Assembly (NCBI GenBank): GCA_016342385.1
Contig: JAEINM010000023.1
Location: 1 to 18,717, forward strand
Reading direction: 5' to 3'
DNA: 18,717 bases
From: Spirochaetaceae bacterium
GTDB lineage: Bacteria; Spirochaetota; Spirochaetia; DSM-2461
The notes beneath the pieces were generated by a model. The model had not been told where the DNA came from, made no database searches, and saw nothing but the letters and a program-made list of their open reading frames with translations. The translations under genes and the position numbers were made by a program. Positions 1-7,395 of this stretch are shown piece after piece; the stretch's first letter is position 1; the number at the start of each line of letters is the position of its first letter.

Positions 1-80
1 ACTTGTGGGTAATAGTATGCCCTTCAGGGGGCCGGGGGGCTCTATAGGCAGCATATTAATACTTGTGGGTAATAGTATGC
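1..80. repeat. 20-nt direct repeat, 60-bp period
   Basis: The 20-mer acttgtgggtaatagtatgc occurs at 1-20 and again, identical, at 61-80, giving a 60-bp period. The stretches after each copy are related G-rich sequences containing ggccgggg. The second copy is also half of an imperfect hairpin: 51-62 pairs with 69-80 at 10 of 12 positions around the loop ttgtgg. The array may continue to the left of the window. It lies just past the 3' end of the minus-strand DUF6429 gene. The repeat is seen directly; its nature (tandem repeat, REP-like element or terminator) is not known. Confidence 0.7.
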
Positions 81-112
81 TCTGGGAGAGGGCCGGGGAG
101 AGGGTTCTTAGA

Positions 113-340
113 TTATGAATTTTCAAATAATTCCTTAAATAAAGCATTTGATTTTTCTAATCCTTCTTTTGTAAAAACCACCGACTTTGTTTTTCCGACA
201 GGATCATAAATAAGACCTTTCTCATGAAGCCTATTCAGAATATCCCAGTCAAATTGTTTCCATGCTCTGGATTCATCATGCAGAGTCAGGGATAACAGCG
301 CTAGAGCGGCATTATCAATTTTTTCTTTATCGATACTCAT
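113..340 (-). CDS. DUF6429 family small protein
   Basis: A 75-residue soluble protein that I recognise as the DUF6429 type from the layout: an N-terminal helix with IDxAALALLSLTLHD, then a central RAWKQFDWDILNRLHEKGLI block, then the DPVGKTKSVVFTKEGL block. The length is normal for the family. The middle and end look like a small winged-helix fold (helix, helix, beta-hairpin), but the function is unknown. The start ATG is preceded on the minus strand by GGAG with a 5-nt gap, so it should be translated. It is monocistronic here, with the direct repeats immediately downstream. No membrane segment and no cysteines are seen. Confidence 0.85.
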   Translation of the reverse strand: MSIDKEKIDNAALALLSLTLHDESRAWKQFDWDILNRLHEKGLIYDPVGKTKSVVFTKEGLEKSNALFKELFENS

Positions 341-582
341 AATTACTCCAATACTTTCATTGAATATAATATATGATTATTATCTTTTTCAGATAAATAA
401 ACCAATGCTTTCTGAAATCCTGAACATGAATTTGAAAAGATTAAAACGCTGAATCAGATCCCGTCCGGAAGGTTGCTGAGTGAATTGTCAGCATCGGTGC
501 TAAACTGCAGGAAAGGGGGTGAGGATTCAAAGACCTGCTGTGCAATCTATATTCCTGTTTATTTTTTCCTTCTTGAAAACAA

Positions 583-622
583 CCCCTATTAAAATCATAA
601 TTAATACCATAGCTAATAGGGG
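583..622. promoter_or_regulatory. Inverted repeat, possible operator upstream of fdh operon
   Basis: CCCCTATTA at 583-591 is the exact reverse complement of TAATAGGGG at 614-622, separated by 22 bp. The repeat centres are 31 bp apart, about three helical turns, as for two half-sites on one face of the DNA. It sits about 170 bp before the predicted fdh promoter, so it may be a distal operator. It could also be a weak hairpin. No known regulator consensus is recognised. Confidence 0.35.
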
Positions 623-793
623 GTATGTAGAATAACCGTGAAAGTACTGAAGTGAAGCGGAATCTTTACTTCTGAAACGGAAGAAATGGTGAAGGTTACA
701 GGAGCTGTTTCGGACTTTCTATCTGTACCGGTTGAGTGATTTATGCACCAATATATAAATAATAAGATATTGAATGTCTGTTCCATATCTTCA

Positions 794-802
794 TGATACA
801 AT
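794..802 (+). promoter_or_regulatory. Extended -10 promoter of fdh operon
   Basis: TGATACAAT at 794-802 matches an extended -10 element (TG-N-TACAAT). No good -35 box lies 16-18 bp upstream, which an extended -10 can tolerate. Transcription would start near 809, giving a roughly 20-nt leader that contains the GGAG ribosome site at about 820. An alternative is TTGAGT (732-737), 16 bp, TATAAA (754-759). Confidence 0.4.
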
Positions 803-829
803 GTTGGAAAGGTTGTTACTGGAGGTTTT

Positions 830-1339
830 ATGATAACCACTATTGATCTTGAGCCTGTCAATAAGATTTTAGCTCAAATTGAATTGTCTGAAAAACTGAC
901 TAATGGGAAGATTAAACCTGCTTATTTAATCCCTCTGCTTCAGGATATACAGGACGAGTACGGATATCTTCCCAGAAAAGTTCTGGAACATGTGAGCACT
1001 ATAAGTGGTATTCCTCTCAGTCGAATATTCGGTGTTATAACATTTTATGAGCAGTTCTACATGGAACCTCAGGGTAAACACACTATTAAATGCTGTAGGG
1101 GAACAGCCTGTCATGTGAAAAACGGACAGAAAATCTCCGACACTATTTCAGAAATCCTCGGTATAGCCGAAGGAGAGACAACAGAAGACGGTTTATTTAC
1201 TTTTGAGACAGTCGCCTGTCTGGGAACCTGTTTTCTGGCTCCTGTAGTTATGATCGATGATCAGTATTTCGGTAATTTAACAAATAGTGAAATAACAAAG
1301 ATTATCAATAAATATAGTCCGAAAGGGGATATGCCATGA
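830..1339 (+). CDS. NuoE-like [2Fe-2S] subunit of NAD-linked formate dehydrogenase
   Basis: A 169-residue thioredoxin-like ferredoxin subunit of the NuoE/HydC/HndA family. It carries one [2Fe-2S] cluster and relays electrons to or from the flavin subunit encoded next. A helical N-terminal part (about 1-75, with the family blocks LIPLLQDIQDEYGYLP and SRIFGVITFYEQF) precedes the cluster domain. Ligands are Cys89 and Cys94 (CRGTAC) and Cys130 and Cys134 (CLGTC), the normal C-x4-C plus C-x3-C set. Length is typical. The start has a clear SD (ctggaggtttt before ATG). Its stop overlaps the next start as ATGA, so translation is coupled. With a fused formate dehydrogenase downstream and no hydrogenase or complex I membrane genes, it belongs to a soluble formate dehydrogenase rather than respiratory complex I. 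Confidence 0.92.
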   Translation: MITTIDLEPVNKILAQIELSEKLTNGKIKPAYLIPLLQDIQDEYGYLPRKVLEHVSTISGIPLSRIFGVITFYEQFYMEPQGKHTIKCCRGTACHVKNGQKISDTISEILGIAEGETTEDGLFTFETVACLGTCFLAPVVMIDDQYFGNLTNSEITKIINKYSPKGDMP

Positions 1340-3153
1340 CATTATCAGAACTGAAATCCCTGAGAGAAAAGATTGAAATCAGTAAGAAATTGATAAAGCA
1401 GAGGATCTATATCTGTACCACCGGATGCCGGGCTTCGGGAGCTCTTGAGCTTGTTGCGGGATTTAATGAATATATTGAAAAGAATAATCTGGCAGGGATA
1501 TTGGAAATTGTTGAATCGGGGTGTCATGGGAAATGTTCTCAGGCTCCTCTGATCAGACTGGAGCCTAGTGGTTACTATTACGGTAAAGTAAAACCGGAAG
1601 ATGTTAGTGAAATTGTCGAAAAAACGATCCTGGGAAATGAGAAAATTGAGCGATTCTACACAGTAACTTCCCAAGAGGGTGAAAAAGGTTTTTTCGGACA
1701 CCAGAAGAAGGATATTCTTTTAAACTGCGGAATTATCGATCCTAAGAAAATCGATGATGCGATTGGAGTTGGTGCATATATGCAGGCAGCTGCAGCTCTA
1801 GAGTCCATGTCTCCGCTGCAGGTTATTGAAAATGTTCTAGAGTCAGGACTAAAGGGGCGTGGGGGAGCAGGATTTCCCACAGGTTTAAAATGGAAATTCT
1901 GTCATAATGCACCGGGAGATGAAAAATACCTTATCTGTAATGCCGATGAAGGGGATCCGGGAGCTTTTATGGATAGAGCTCTTCTGGAAGGGAGTCCCCA
2001 TCAGATTATTGAAGGGATGATCATTGCCGCTTATGCCATTGGTGCCTCTCGGGGATTTATCTATGTCCGTGCCGAATATCCAATCGCTGTTGAACACATA
2101 ACCCTTGCTGTAAAGCAGGCTGAAGAATACGGCCTTTTGGGGGACAATATTCTCGGTTCGGGATTCAATTTTAGAATAACAATCAGGAAAGGGGCGGGCG
2201 CCTTTGTCTGCGGAGAAGAAACTGCCCTGATAGCCTCCCTCGAAGGGAAAAGGGGAATGCCCCGATCCAGGCCTCCTTTCCCGGCGAATAGTGGATATAT
2301 GGGGAAACCGACAAATATCAATAATGTGGAAACACTGGCCAATATTCCTCTTATCATTGAAAAAACAGGGAAGACCTATAGTGAAACGGGGACAAAGGAC
2401 AGCAAAGGTACAAAAATATTCGCATTGGCCGGAGATGTCAAAAATACGGGCCTGGTTGAGGTGCCCATGGGGATCTCTCTGCGGGAAATTATTTATGATA
2501 TCGGTGAAGGGATTCCCGATGGCAGGAATTTCAAGGCCGCTCAGATGGGTGGTCCCTCCGGTGGTTGTGTTCCCGGTGAATACCTTGATTTACCTATTGA
2601 TTATGAGTCTCTGAAAGAAGTAGGAGCCATTATGGGTTCCGGGGGACTCATTGTTATGGATGATAGGAGCTGTATGGTCGATATGGCGCATTATTTCCTT
2701 GAGTTTATCCAGAAAGAATCCTGTGGTAAATGTGTTCCCTGCCGTGTCGGAACAAGGCATATGAAAGATATTCTGGCCCGTATCTGCGGGGGAAAAGGGG
2801 AAAAGGGAGACATTGAAAAACTTGAGGAACTAGCTGTGACTGTCAAATCTTCATCTCTATGTGCCCTGGGGCAGACAGCTCCTAATCCTGTCCTGACTAC
2901 TTTAAAATATTTTCGGAATGAATATGAGGCTCATATATTTGATAAAAAATGTCCTGCCGGAAACTGCAGGGATCTGCTCACATATGAAATCCTTGAGGAA
3001 AATTGTACGGGATGTGGTGTCTGTAAAAAGAATTGCCCTGTTTCAGCAATCAGTGGGGAGAAAAAAGAAATTCACTCAATTAATCCCAATACCTGTACAG
3101 AGTGTGGAAAATGTTTTGAAGTATGTAAATTTCAGGCAGTCAGAGTCAGTTGA
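1336..3153 (+). CDS. NuoF/HydB-like NAD(H)-binding flavoprotein subunit
   Basis: This 605-residue diaphorase subunit exchanges electrons between NAD(H), through FMN, and iron-sulfur clusters. Domains in order: an N-terminal thioredoxin-like [2Fe-2S] domain (Cys27, Cys31, Cys63, Cys67); the NuoF core with the glycine-rich site GRGGAGFPTGLKW (174-186) and CNADEGDPGAFMDR (201-214) for FMN/NADH; a [4Fe-4S] site with CGKCVPC (463-469) plus Cys509; a conserved CPAGNC motif (539-544); and a C-terminal double ferredoxin with ligands at 557/560/563/567 and 587/590/593/597. The extra N- and C-terminal cluster domains separate it from respiratory NuoF and match HydB/HylB/FdhB types, including electron-bifurcating enzymes. 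Start ATG follows a GGGGA site and overlaps the upstream stop by 4 nt. Eleven nt separate its stop from the next ATG. Confidence 0.93.
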   Translation: MTLSELKSLREKIEISKKLIKQRIYICTTGCRASGALELVAGFNEYIEKNNLAGILEIVESGCHGKCSQAPLIRLEPSGYYYGKVKPEDVSEIVEKTILGNEKIERFYTVTSQEGEKGFFGHQKKDILLNCGIIDPKKIDDAIGVGAYMQAAAALESMSPLQVIENVLESGLKGRGGAGFPTGLKWKFCHNAPGDEKYLICNADEGDPGAFMDRALLEGSPHQIIEGMIIAAYAIGASRGFIYVRAEYPIAVEHITLAVKQAEEYGLLGDNILGSGFNFRITIRKGAGAFVCGEETALIASLEGKRGMPRSRPPFPANSGYMGKPTNINNVETLANIPLIIEKTGKTYSETGTKDSKGTKIFALAGDVKNTGLVEVPMGISLREIIYDIGEGIPDGRNFKAAQMGGPSGGCVPGEYLDLPIDYESLKEVGAIMGSGGLIVMDDRSCMVDMAHYFLEFIQKESCGKCVPCRVGTRHMKDILARICGGKGEKGDIEKLEELAVTVKSSSLCALGQTAPNPVLTTLKYFRNEYEAHIFDKKCPAGNCRDLLTYEILEENCTGCGVCKKNCPVSAISGEKKEIHSINPNTCTECGKCFEVCKFQAVRVS

Positions 3154-3164
3154 AGGGAGATGAT

Positions 3165-5873
3165 ATGAGTATAGTAAACATAAAGATAAATGGAAAAGAT
3201 CATCAGCCTGAAATAGGTGAGAATATTCTCAAATATGCACTGGATCAGGGGATACATATTCCCAATCTCTGCTATGACAGTCGCTTAACTCCCTCCGGGG
3301 CCTGTCGGATGTGCATTGTTCAGATTGAAGGACGCCCGGGAGTACACACGGCCTGTACGATGACCGCTGCTGAAGGTTTATCTATTATCACAGATAATAA
3401 GGAGATCAGAGCTTTGCGCAAGTCCACTCTGGAGCTGATACTGAGTGAACATAAAACCAATTGCACTTCCTGCGATAGAGAAGGTGCCTGTCAGCTTCAG
3501 GATTATGCCTACGAGTATGGTGCGGCAGAGGATAAATTCCCTTCTATTGCGGCAACTGGAGATTCGGGAAACTATACAGCAGAGGGAATCGCCATAGGAT
3601 ATGATGTGGAGAAATGCATTCGCTGTATGCGTTGTGTGAAAATCTGTGCCGAAGTCCAGCACTGTGAAGCTCTGACATTTCAGGGACGGTCGGGAGAGGT
3701 TCTCGTAACGACCCCATTTAACATGCTATTGACTGATTCGAGCTGTGAAATGTGCGGACAGTGTCTCGACACATGTCCGACCGGGGCTCTCTATGAAAAA
3801 TCCGCCCTTGGAAAAGGTCGTGTCCGCAGTCTGAAAAAAACCAGAACGACCTGCCTCTACTGTGGTGTAGGCTGTCAGCTCGATCTCAATGTACATAGAG
3901 AATCGGGGAAACTCGTGAAGGTCACAGGAGAAACCGGGATAATTCCCAACGATGGAAATACCTGCGTGAAAGGCCGGTTCGGTTTCGATTTTATCCATAG
4001 GGAAGAGCGGCTTACGACTCCTTTGATTCGTGAGGGTGATGCCTTTCGGGAAGCCGACTGGGAGGAAGCTCTGGAACTTGTCGCCCGTAGATTCAGTGAA
4101 ATAAAAAAAGAATCCGGTTCTGATTCTCTGGCAGGGTTGAGTTCAGCCAAATCGGGCAATGAAGATAATTATATTATGCAGAAATTTGTCCGGTCCGTTC
4201 TGGGAACCAATAATGTGGATCACTGTGCCAGACTCTGTCATGCCTCTACGGTCGCCGGACTGGCACGGGCTTTTGGAAGCGGGGCCATGACCAACAGTAT
4301 CGATGAACTGGAGAATACACCCCTGATCTTTGTCATTGGATCTAATACAACAGAATGTCACCCTGTTATGGGAATTAAGATAAGAAAAGCAGTGGCAGAG
4401 GGCAGAACAAAACTGATTGTTGCCGATCCGCGACGGATTTCTCTGACAGACATTGCTCATCTTCACATGCAGCAGAAACCGGGGTCCGATGTGGCTCTTA
4501 TCAATGCCATGATGTATACCATTCTCGATGAGAAACTGAGTGATGAGAAATTTATAAAAGAGAGAACGGAAAACTTTGAAGTCTTTATTGAGGCCGTAAA
4601 GAACTGTCCCCCTGAATTCGCAGAAAAAGTCTCGGGAGTGAAAGCTGAAGACATTCGTAAAGCCGCCAGGATGTACGCGTCAGCTGAAAGTGCCTCCATT
4701 GTTTATTCTATGGGAATAACGCAGCACACGACAGGTACGGACAATGTCCTCAGTCTGGCCAATCTGGCCATGCTTACAGGAAATGTCGGAAAGCCATATA
4801 GCGGCGTTAATCCCTTGCGAGGGCAGAATAATGTTCAGGGAGCCTGTGATATGGGAGCTCTTCCCAATGTCTATCCCGGGTATCAGAAAGTTGTAGAGCC
4901 GGAAATCCATAAAAAATTTGAAAAGGGCTGGAACGCGAAATTATCTGATAAAGTCGGACTGACAGTTGTGGAAATTATGGAGGGAGCCCGGAAGAAAGAG
5001 GTTCGGGGACTCTATGTAGTTGGTGAAAATCCTGTCCTGAGTGACCCTGACAGCAATGAAGTTTTTGAAGGATTGAAAAATCTCGATTTTCTGGTTGTAC
5101 AGGATCTTTTTCTGACCGAAACAGCGGAGCTGGCTGATGTTGTTCTTCCCGCCTGTTCTTTTGCTGAAAGAGACGGAACATTTACCAATACGGAAAGAAG
5201 AGTCCAGAAATACAGGAGAGCTGTCAATGCTCCGGGAATTTCAAAACCGGACTGGGAGATTATCTGTTCTATCGCCAATAAAATGGGAGCACCCTGGGCC
5301 TATTTTGATGTCTCGGAAATCATGAAGGAAATTGCTTCTCTAACGCCCATCTATGGAGGCATTAGTTATGGAAGAATCGATGATGTGGGCCTTCAATGGC
5401 CCTGTACAGGTACAGATCACCCCGGGACTAAAGTTTTACATCAGGGGAAATTCGCCAGAGGTCTGGGGAAATTTCACCCTGTGAATTTTCTGGCCCAGAA
5501 AGAATTACCCGACCATGAATACCCCCTTATACTGACGACCGGACGAATGCTTCAGCACTGGCATACGGGAACCATGACCAGAAAGAGTAAAGTTCTGGAT
5601 GAAATTGTCCCAATCGGTTATCTGGAGATAAATCCGGCAGATGCCGGGAAACTGGGGATAGAAAAAGGGGAAGAAGTTTCTGTGTCATCACGGAGGGGTA
5701 GAATCCGGGTAGGAGTCAATATAACGGAAAAGATGGCTGAAGGGGTGGTCTTTCTCACATTTCATTTTAAGGAAAGCCCAGCCAATGCTCTGACAATTGC
5801 AGCATTGGATCCCCTGGCGAAAATACCGGAGTTTAAGGCCTGTGCTGTGAAGGTGGGAAAATTATCACGTTAA
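3165..5873 (+). CDS. fdhA: Formate dehydrogenase catalytic subunit, NuoG-like N-terminus, Cys type
   Basis: A 902-residue molybdo- or tungstopterin formate dehydrogenase that interconverts formate and CO2 in the cytoplasm. N-terminal [2Fe-2S] ligands are Cys36, 47, 50 and 64. Next come the NuoG-like His96/Cys100/103/109 cluster and two [4Fe-4S] clusters (151/154/157/161 and 194/197/200/204). The catalytic part starts with its own [4Fe-4S] site (Cys230, 233, 237, 267). The active-site segment CARLCH puts Cys358 (codon TGT) where selenocysteine enzymes have TGA, followed by His359. C-terminal TTGRMLQHWHTGTMTRK and EINPADAGKLGIEKG are typical of the bis-MGD cofactor-binding domain. A TTG at 3150 would extend the frame, but the ATG at 3165 with GGGAG just upstream is the better start. 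It is the last gene of the operon, and its 3' end overlaps the opposing MobB-like gene by 9 bp. Confidence 0.93.
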   Translation: MSIVNIKINGKDHQPEIGENILKYALDQGIHIPNLCYDSRLTPSGACRMCIVQIEGRPGVHTACTMTAAEGLSIITDNKEIRALRKSTLELILSEHKTNCTSCDREGACQLQDYAYEYGAAEDKFPSIAATGDSGNYTAEGIAIGYDVEKCIRCMRCVKICAEVQHCEALTFQGRSGEVLVTTPFNMLLTDSSCEMCGQCLDTCPTGALYEKSALGKGRVRSLKKTRTTCLYCGVGCQLDLNVHRESGKLVKVTGETGIIPNDGNTCVKGRFGFDFIHREERLTTPLIREGDAFREADWEEALELVARRFSEIKKESGSDSLAGLSSAKSGNEDNYIMQKFVRSVLGTNNVDHCARLCHASTVAGLARAFGSGAMTNSIDELENTPLIFVIGSNTTECHPVMGIKIRKAVAEGRTKLIVADPRRISLTDIAHLHMQQKPGSDVALINAMMYTILDEKLSDEKFIKERTENFEVFIEAVKNCPPEFAEKVSGVKAEDIRKAARMYASAESASIVYSMGITQHTTGTDNVLSLANLAMLTGNVGKPYSGVNPLRGQNNVQGACDMGALPNVYPGYQKVVEPEIHKKFEKGWNAKLSDKVGLTVVEIMEGARKKEVRGLYVVGENPVLSDPDSNEVFEGLKNLDFLVVQDLFLTETAELADVVLPACSFAERDGTFTNTERRVQKYRRAVNAPGISKPDWEIICSIANKMGAPWAYFDVSEIMKEIASLTPIYGGISYGRIDDVGLQWPCTGTDHPGTKVLHQGKFARGLGKFHPVNFLAQKELPDHEYPLILTTGRMLQHWHTGTMTRKSKVLDEIVPIGYLEINPADAGKLGIEKGEEVSVSSRRGRIRVGVNITEKMAEGVVFLTFHFKESPANALTIAALDPLAKIPEFKACAVKVGKLSR

Positions 5874-6419
5874 AACCCATTGTGAATTTTTGAAGTTCAA
5901 TCGGGAAAAATCAAAATTAGATGATTCCGCATCTGTTCTTATAATCAAATCCGCTCTGTCTTCTACAACCAGGGCGGTTTTTTTCTTTATCTGCTCACTC
6001 TTTGCCTGTAAGAGAAAAAAGAGGGAAGGGGTAACGGATTTCATAATGCTGTTGGATTCGCATATGACCGGCTGTAATATCTCTATCTGCTTTAACAGTT
6101 CCTCCATCCCCTTTGTGACTGCATTCTCTCTGACTCTTAACCAGAGTACTCTCTTCGCTCCTGCTCTGAGTAGTTCCGATGTATCTTTACCAGTATTTTT
6201 ATTGTGTTCTTCACTTATCTCAAAGTCTGATTCCAGAGAGGAGCATACACCGCAACTCCTGCCGCCACGTGGACAGTTAAACTGTTCATTTTTTATTACA
6301 GTCACTTTCAGAGCTGTAATATTGCCGTTCATTTGTTTTATCACCTGACGGGCAAAACCGGTTTTTCCCGCATTGCGGGAGTAGGCGCCGATGATCAGAA
6401 AATTGGGAAGGTTTATCAT
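5865..6419 (-). CDS. MobB-like P-loop protein, molybdopterin cofactor-linked
   Basis: A 184-residue P-loop NTPase. The N-terminus FLIIGAYSRNAGKTGFA (7-23) is a beta strand and phosphate-binding loop. GKDTSELLRAGAKRVLWLR (78-96) matches the KDT-x-AGA region of MobB-type proteins, which assist guanine-dinucleotide attachment to molybdopterin. CESNSIMKSVTPSLFFLL (120-137) fits the later strand. Unlike ordinary MobB it has a cysteine motif, C49-x6-C56-x2-C59, within NCPRGGRSCGVC, that could bind a metal or cluster. Its convergent position against the formate dehydrogenase gene supports a cofactor role, but the exact function is inferred. No Shine-Dalgarno precedes the ATG. A -10-like TATTAT ends 6 nt before it, so the mRNA may be leaderless. 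Confidence 0.7.
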   Translation of the reverse strand: MINLPNFLIIGAYSRNAGKTGFARQVIKQMNGNITALKVTVIKNEQFNCPRGGRSCGVCSSLESDFEISEEHNKNTGKDTSELLRAGAKRVLWLRVRENAVTKGMEELLKQIEILQPVICESNSIMKSVTPSLFFLLQAKSEQIKKKTALVVEDRADLIIRTDAESSNFDFSRLNFKNSQWVLT

Positions 6420-6425
6420 TTTATT

Positions 6426-6454
6426 ATAATATCGTTAATTGATTAAATTGGTAA
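6426..6454 (-). promoter_or_regulatory. Possible leaderless promoter of MobB-like gene
   Basis: On the minus strand TTACCA (6449-6454), a 17-bp spacer and TATTAT (6426-6431) lie with the -10 box ending exactly 6 nt before the ATG at 6419. Transcription would then begin at or next to the start codon. The -35 match is weak (4 of 6) and the area is A+T-rich, so this rests on the spacing and on the lack of a ribosome site. Confidence 0.35.
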
Positions 6455-6493
6455 AGCAGGAGACGGTCGCGACCGTCCCCTGCTTTCCAATTT
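6445..6493. repeat. Intergenic palindrome, REP-like copy 1
   Basis: A 28-nt near-perfect palindrome (6456-6483) with core GACGGTCGCGACCGTC is extended by AAA/TTT (6453-6455, 6484-6486) and, past one bulged base, by AAATTGG/CCAATTT (6445-6451, 6487-6493). It lies between two divergent genes, so it cannot be an ordinary terminator for either, although T-rich sequence follows on the plus strand. It is related to the palindrome at 8585-8612: 24 of 28 bases agree and both have TAAATTGG on the left. Confidence 0.75.
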
Positions 6494-6549
6494 TTATATT
6501 TTGTCCCATACTGCCGAATTTATTGCTTGGGGTTCTTATTTTATATTTA

Positions 6550-6589
6550 ATATCACAATTTATTTGATATAGTAAAATATTTGTGATAT
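6550..6589. promoter_or_regulatory. Inverted repeat over the PaaX-like promoter, likely operator
   Basis: ATATCACAA (6550-6558) and its exact reverse complement TTGTGATAT (6581-6589) flank the -35 box and overlap the -10 box of the PaaX-like gene. Centre-to-centre distance is 31 bp. PaaX-family repressors bind inverted repeats and often control their own promoter, so autoregulation is the simplest reading. The repeat is seen; the binding protein is inferred. Confidence 0.45.
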
Positions 6590-6592
6590 ATT
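6564..6592 (+). promoter_or_regulatory. Sigma-70-type promoter of PaaX-like gene, probably leaderless
   Basis: TTGATA (6564-6569), 17 bp, TATATT (6587-6592): five of six matches to each consensus box with ideal spacing. The GTG start at 6599 is 7 nt past the -10 box, so transcription should start at or within a base or two of it. No Shine-Dalgarno is present, in agreement. Confidence 0.6.
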
Positions 6593-6598
6593 GAAAGA

Positions 6599-7375
6599 GT
6601 GAAAGACAGTGATCTGATTTATGGAATTATGGCTTCTCTCGGCAAAGTGGAATATTCTGTCTCATATCTGAAATATCTTCTGGAACCTTTCCATGTCACA
6701 GATTCCTCATTGCGGACAATACTCTCCAGAATGATAAGTAAAGGAGTTCTCCAATCGAAAAAAAAGGGGAAGTCCGCTTATTATTCTTTTGCAGACAAAG
6801 GAAAAAGAATAGGAAGCAATGTTTCCTTTTCCTTTAAAATTCCTGATTGGAGTAACTGGAATCATAGCTGGTGGGGATTTTTGTTCTCCATACCGGATGA
6901 TGATAAGGCTCTTAGGCATAAGGTCACAAAAAAACTGTCATTATACAGATTTGTTTCACTCTATCCCGGATGCTGGATAAGACCCTTGCATGACAGTGAA
7001 AAAATAGAAGAATGTCTTCAGGATCTGACTTCTCTTGGATTCTGTCATCTGACTAAAATGGAATTTGTCTCAGAGTTGACTGAAGAAAGAATTCAAAAAC
7101 TCTGGAAAATCGATTCCATTAATTATGACTATAAAAAAGGGTTGGATTTAATCAAAACATCATCGGTTAAACTGGAAAATGCCAATCCCGAAGAGGCTTT
7201 CCGGTTAAAAATGACTACAGGTAATGAAATTGTACAATTACTATTTACTGATCCGCTTCTACCGGATTTTTACCTACCGGAGGACTGGAAAGGGACTGAA
7301 CTAAGGCAAGCTTTTGTTCGCTGGGAGAAATCCGTATATGAGAAGTCAAAACTTTTTTGGAATAACTATAAATAG
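6599..7375 (+). CDS. PaaX family transcriptional regulator
   Basis: A 258-residue DNA-binding regulator. An N-terminal winged helix (about 5-75) contains SLRTILSRMISKGVLQSKKKGKSAYYSFADKG, the PaaX recognition helix and wing. The middle carries WWGFLFSIPD (91-100) and the beta-strand LYPGCWIRPL (121-130). The C-terminus TDPLLPDFYLPEDWKGTELRQAF (217-239) is a family hallmark. The namesake PaaX represses phenylacetate degradation and senses a CoA thioester; no such pathway is nearby, so ligand and targets are unknown. GTG at 6599 is chosen because the helix-turn-helix begins immediately after it; the next ATG (6629) would cut into the domain. It begins a tight cassette with the two genes below, 20 bp before the next ATG, and probably regulates them. 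Confidence 0.85.
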   Translation: MKDSDLIYGIMASLGKVEYSVSYLKYLLEPFHVTDSSLRTILSRMISKGVLQSKKKGKSAYYSFADKGKRIGSNVSFSFKIPDWSNWNHSWWGFLFSIPDDDKALRHKVTKKLSLYRFVSLYPGCWIRPLHDSEKIEECLQDLTSLGFCHLTKMEFVSELTEERIQKLWKIDSINYDYKKGLDLIKTSSVKLENANPEEAFRLKMTTGNEIVQLLFTDPLLPDFYLPEDWKGTELRQAFVRWEKSVYEKSKLFWNNYK

Positions 7376-7395
7376 CGATATTTGGAGGCGAGACA

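Larger units (their letters stand above)
341..829. other. Long intergenic region before the fdh operon
   Basis: This 489-bp region separates the divergent DUF6429 gene and formate dehydrogenase operon. I see no convincing coding sequence. It holds a short inverted repeat TGCTGA/TCAGCA (474-479, 488-493), a possible GCAGG/CCTGC stem around 510-540, a perfect 9-bp inverted repeat at 583-622 and an extended -10 promoter near 794. The 470-545 part could form a structured RNA, but no known riboswitch could be matched by eye. Confidence 0.5.

Noticed and set aside
466..545. tRNA-Ser-like string (GCTGAGTG, GCTAAA, GGATTCAAA in order)
   Set aside because: The pieces recall tRNA-Ser(GCU), but anticodon and T stems do not pair, the acceptor stem does not close and the variable arm is too short. 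At most a decayed relic; more likely chance.
613..861. 82-codon minus-strand open frame upstream of the fdh operon
   Set aside because: It overlaps the predicted promoter, ribosome site and start of the NuoE-like gene and has no recognisable protein character.
830..3153. Respiratory complex I (nuo) or a hydrogenase operon
   Set aside because: NuoE- and NuoF-like genes are followed by a formate dehydrogenase catalytic subunit, with no H-cluster motifs and no membrane subunits.
3660..5873. Selenocysteine (TGA) in the formate dehydrogenase
   Set aside because: The active-site codon (Cys358) is TGT and there is no in-frame TGA within the gene, so it is a Cys-type enzyme.
5890..6348. 152-codon plus-strand open frame
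   Set aside because: It is antisense to the MobB-like gene, whose P-loop and KDT/AGA motifs show the minus strand is the coding one.
6550..6600. Rex or CRP operator at TTGTGATATATTGAAA
   Set aside because: The half TTGTGA is present but the matching TCACAA half at the proper spacing is not; the wider inverted repeat fits another regulator, probably the PaaX-like protein itself.
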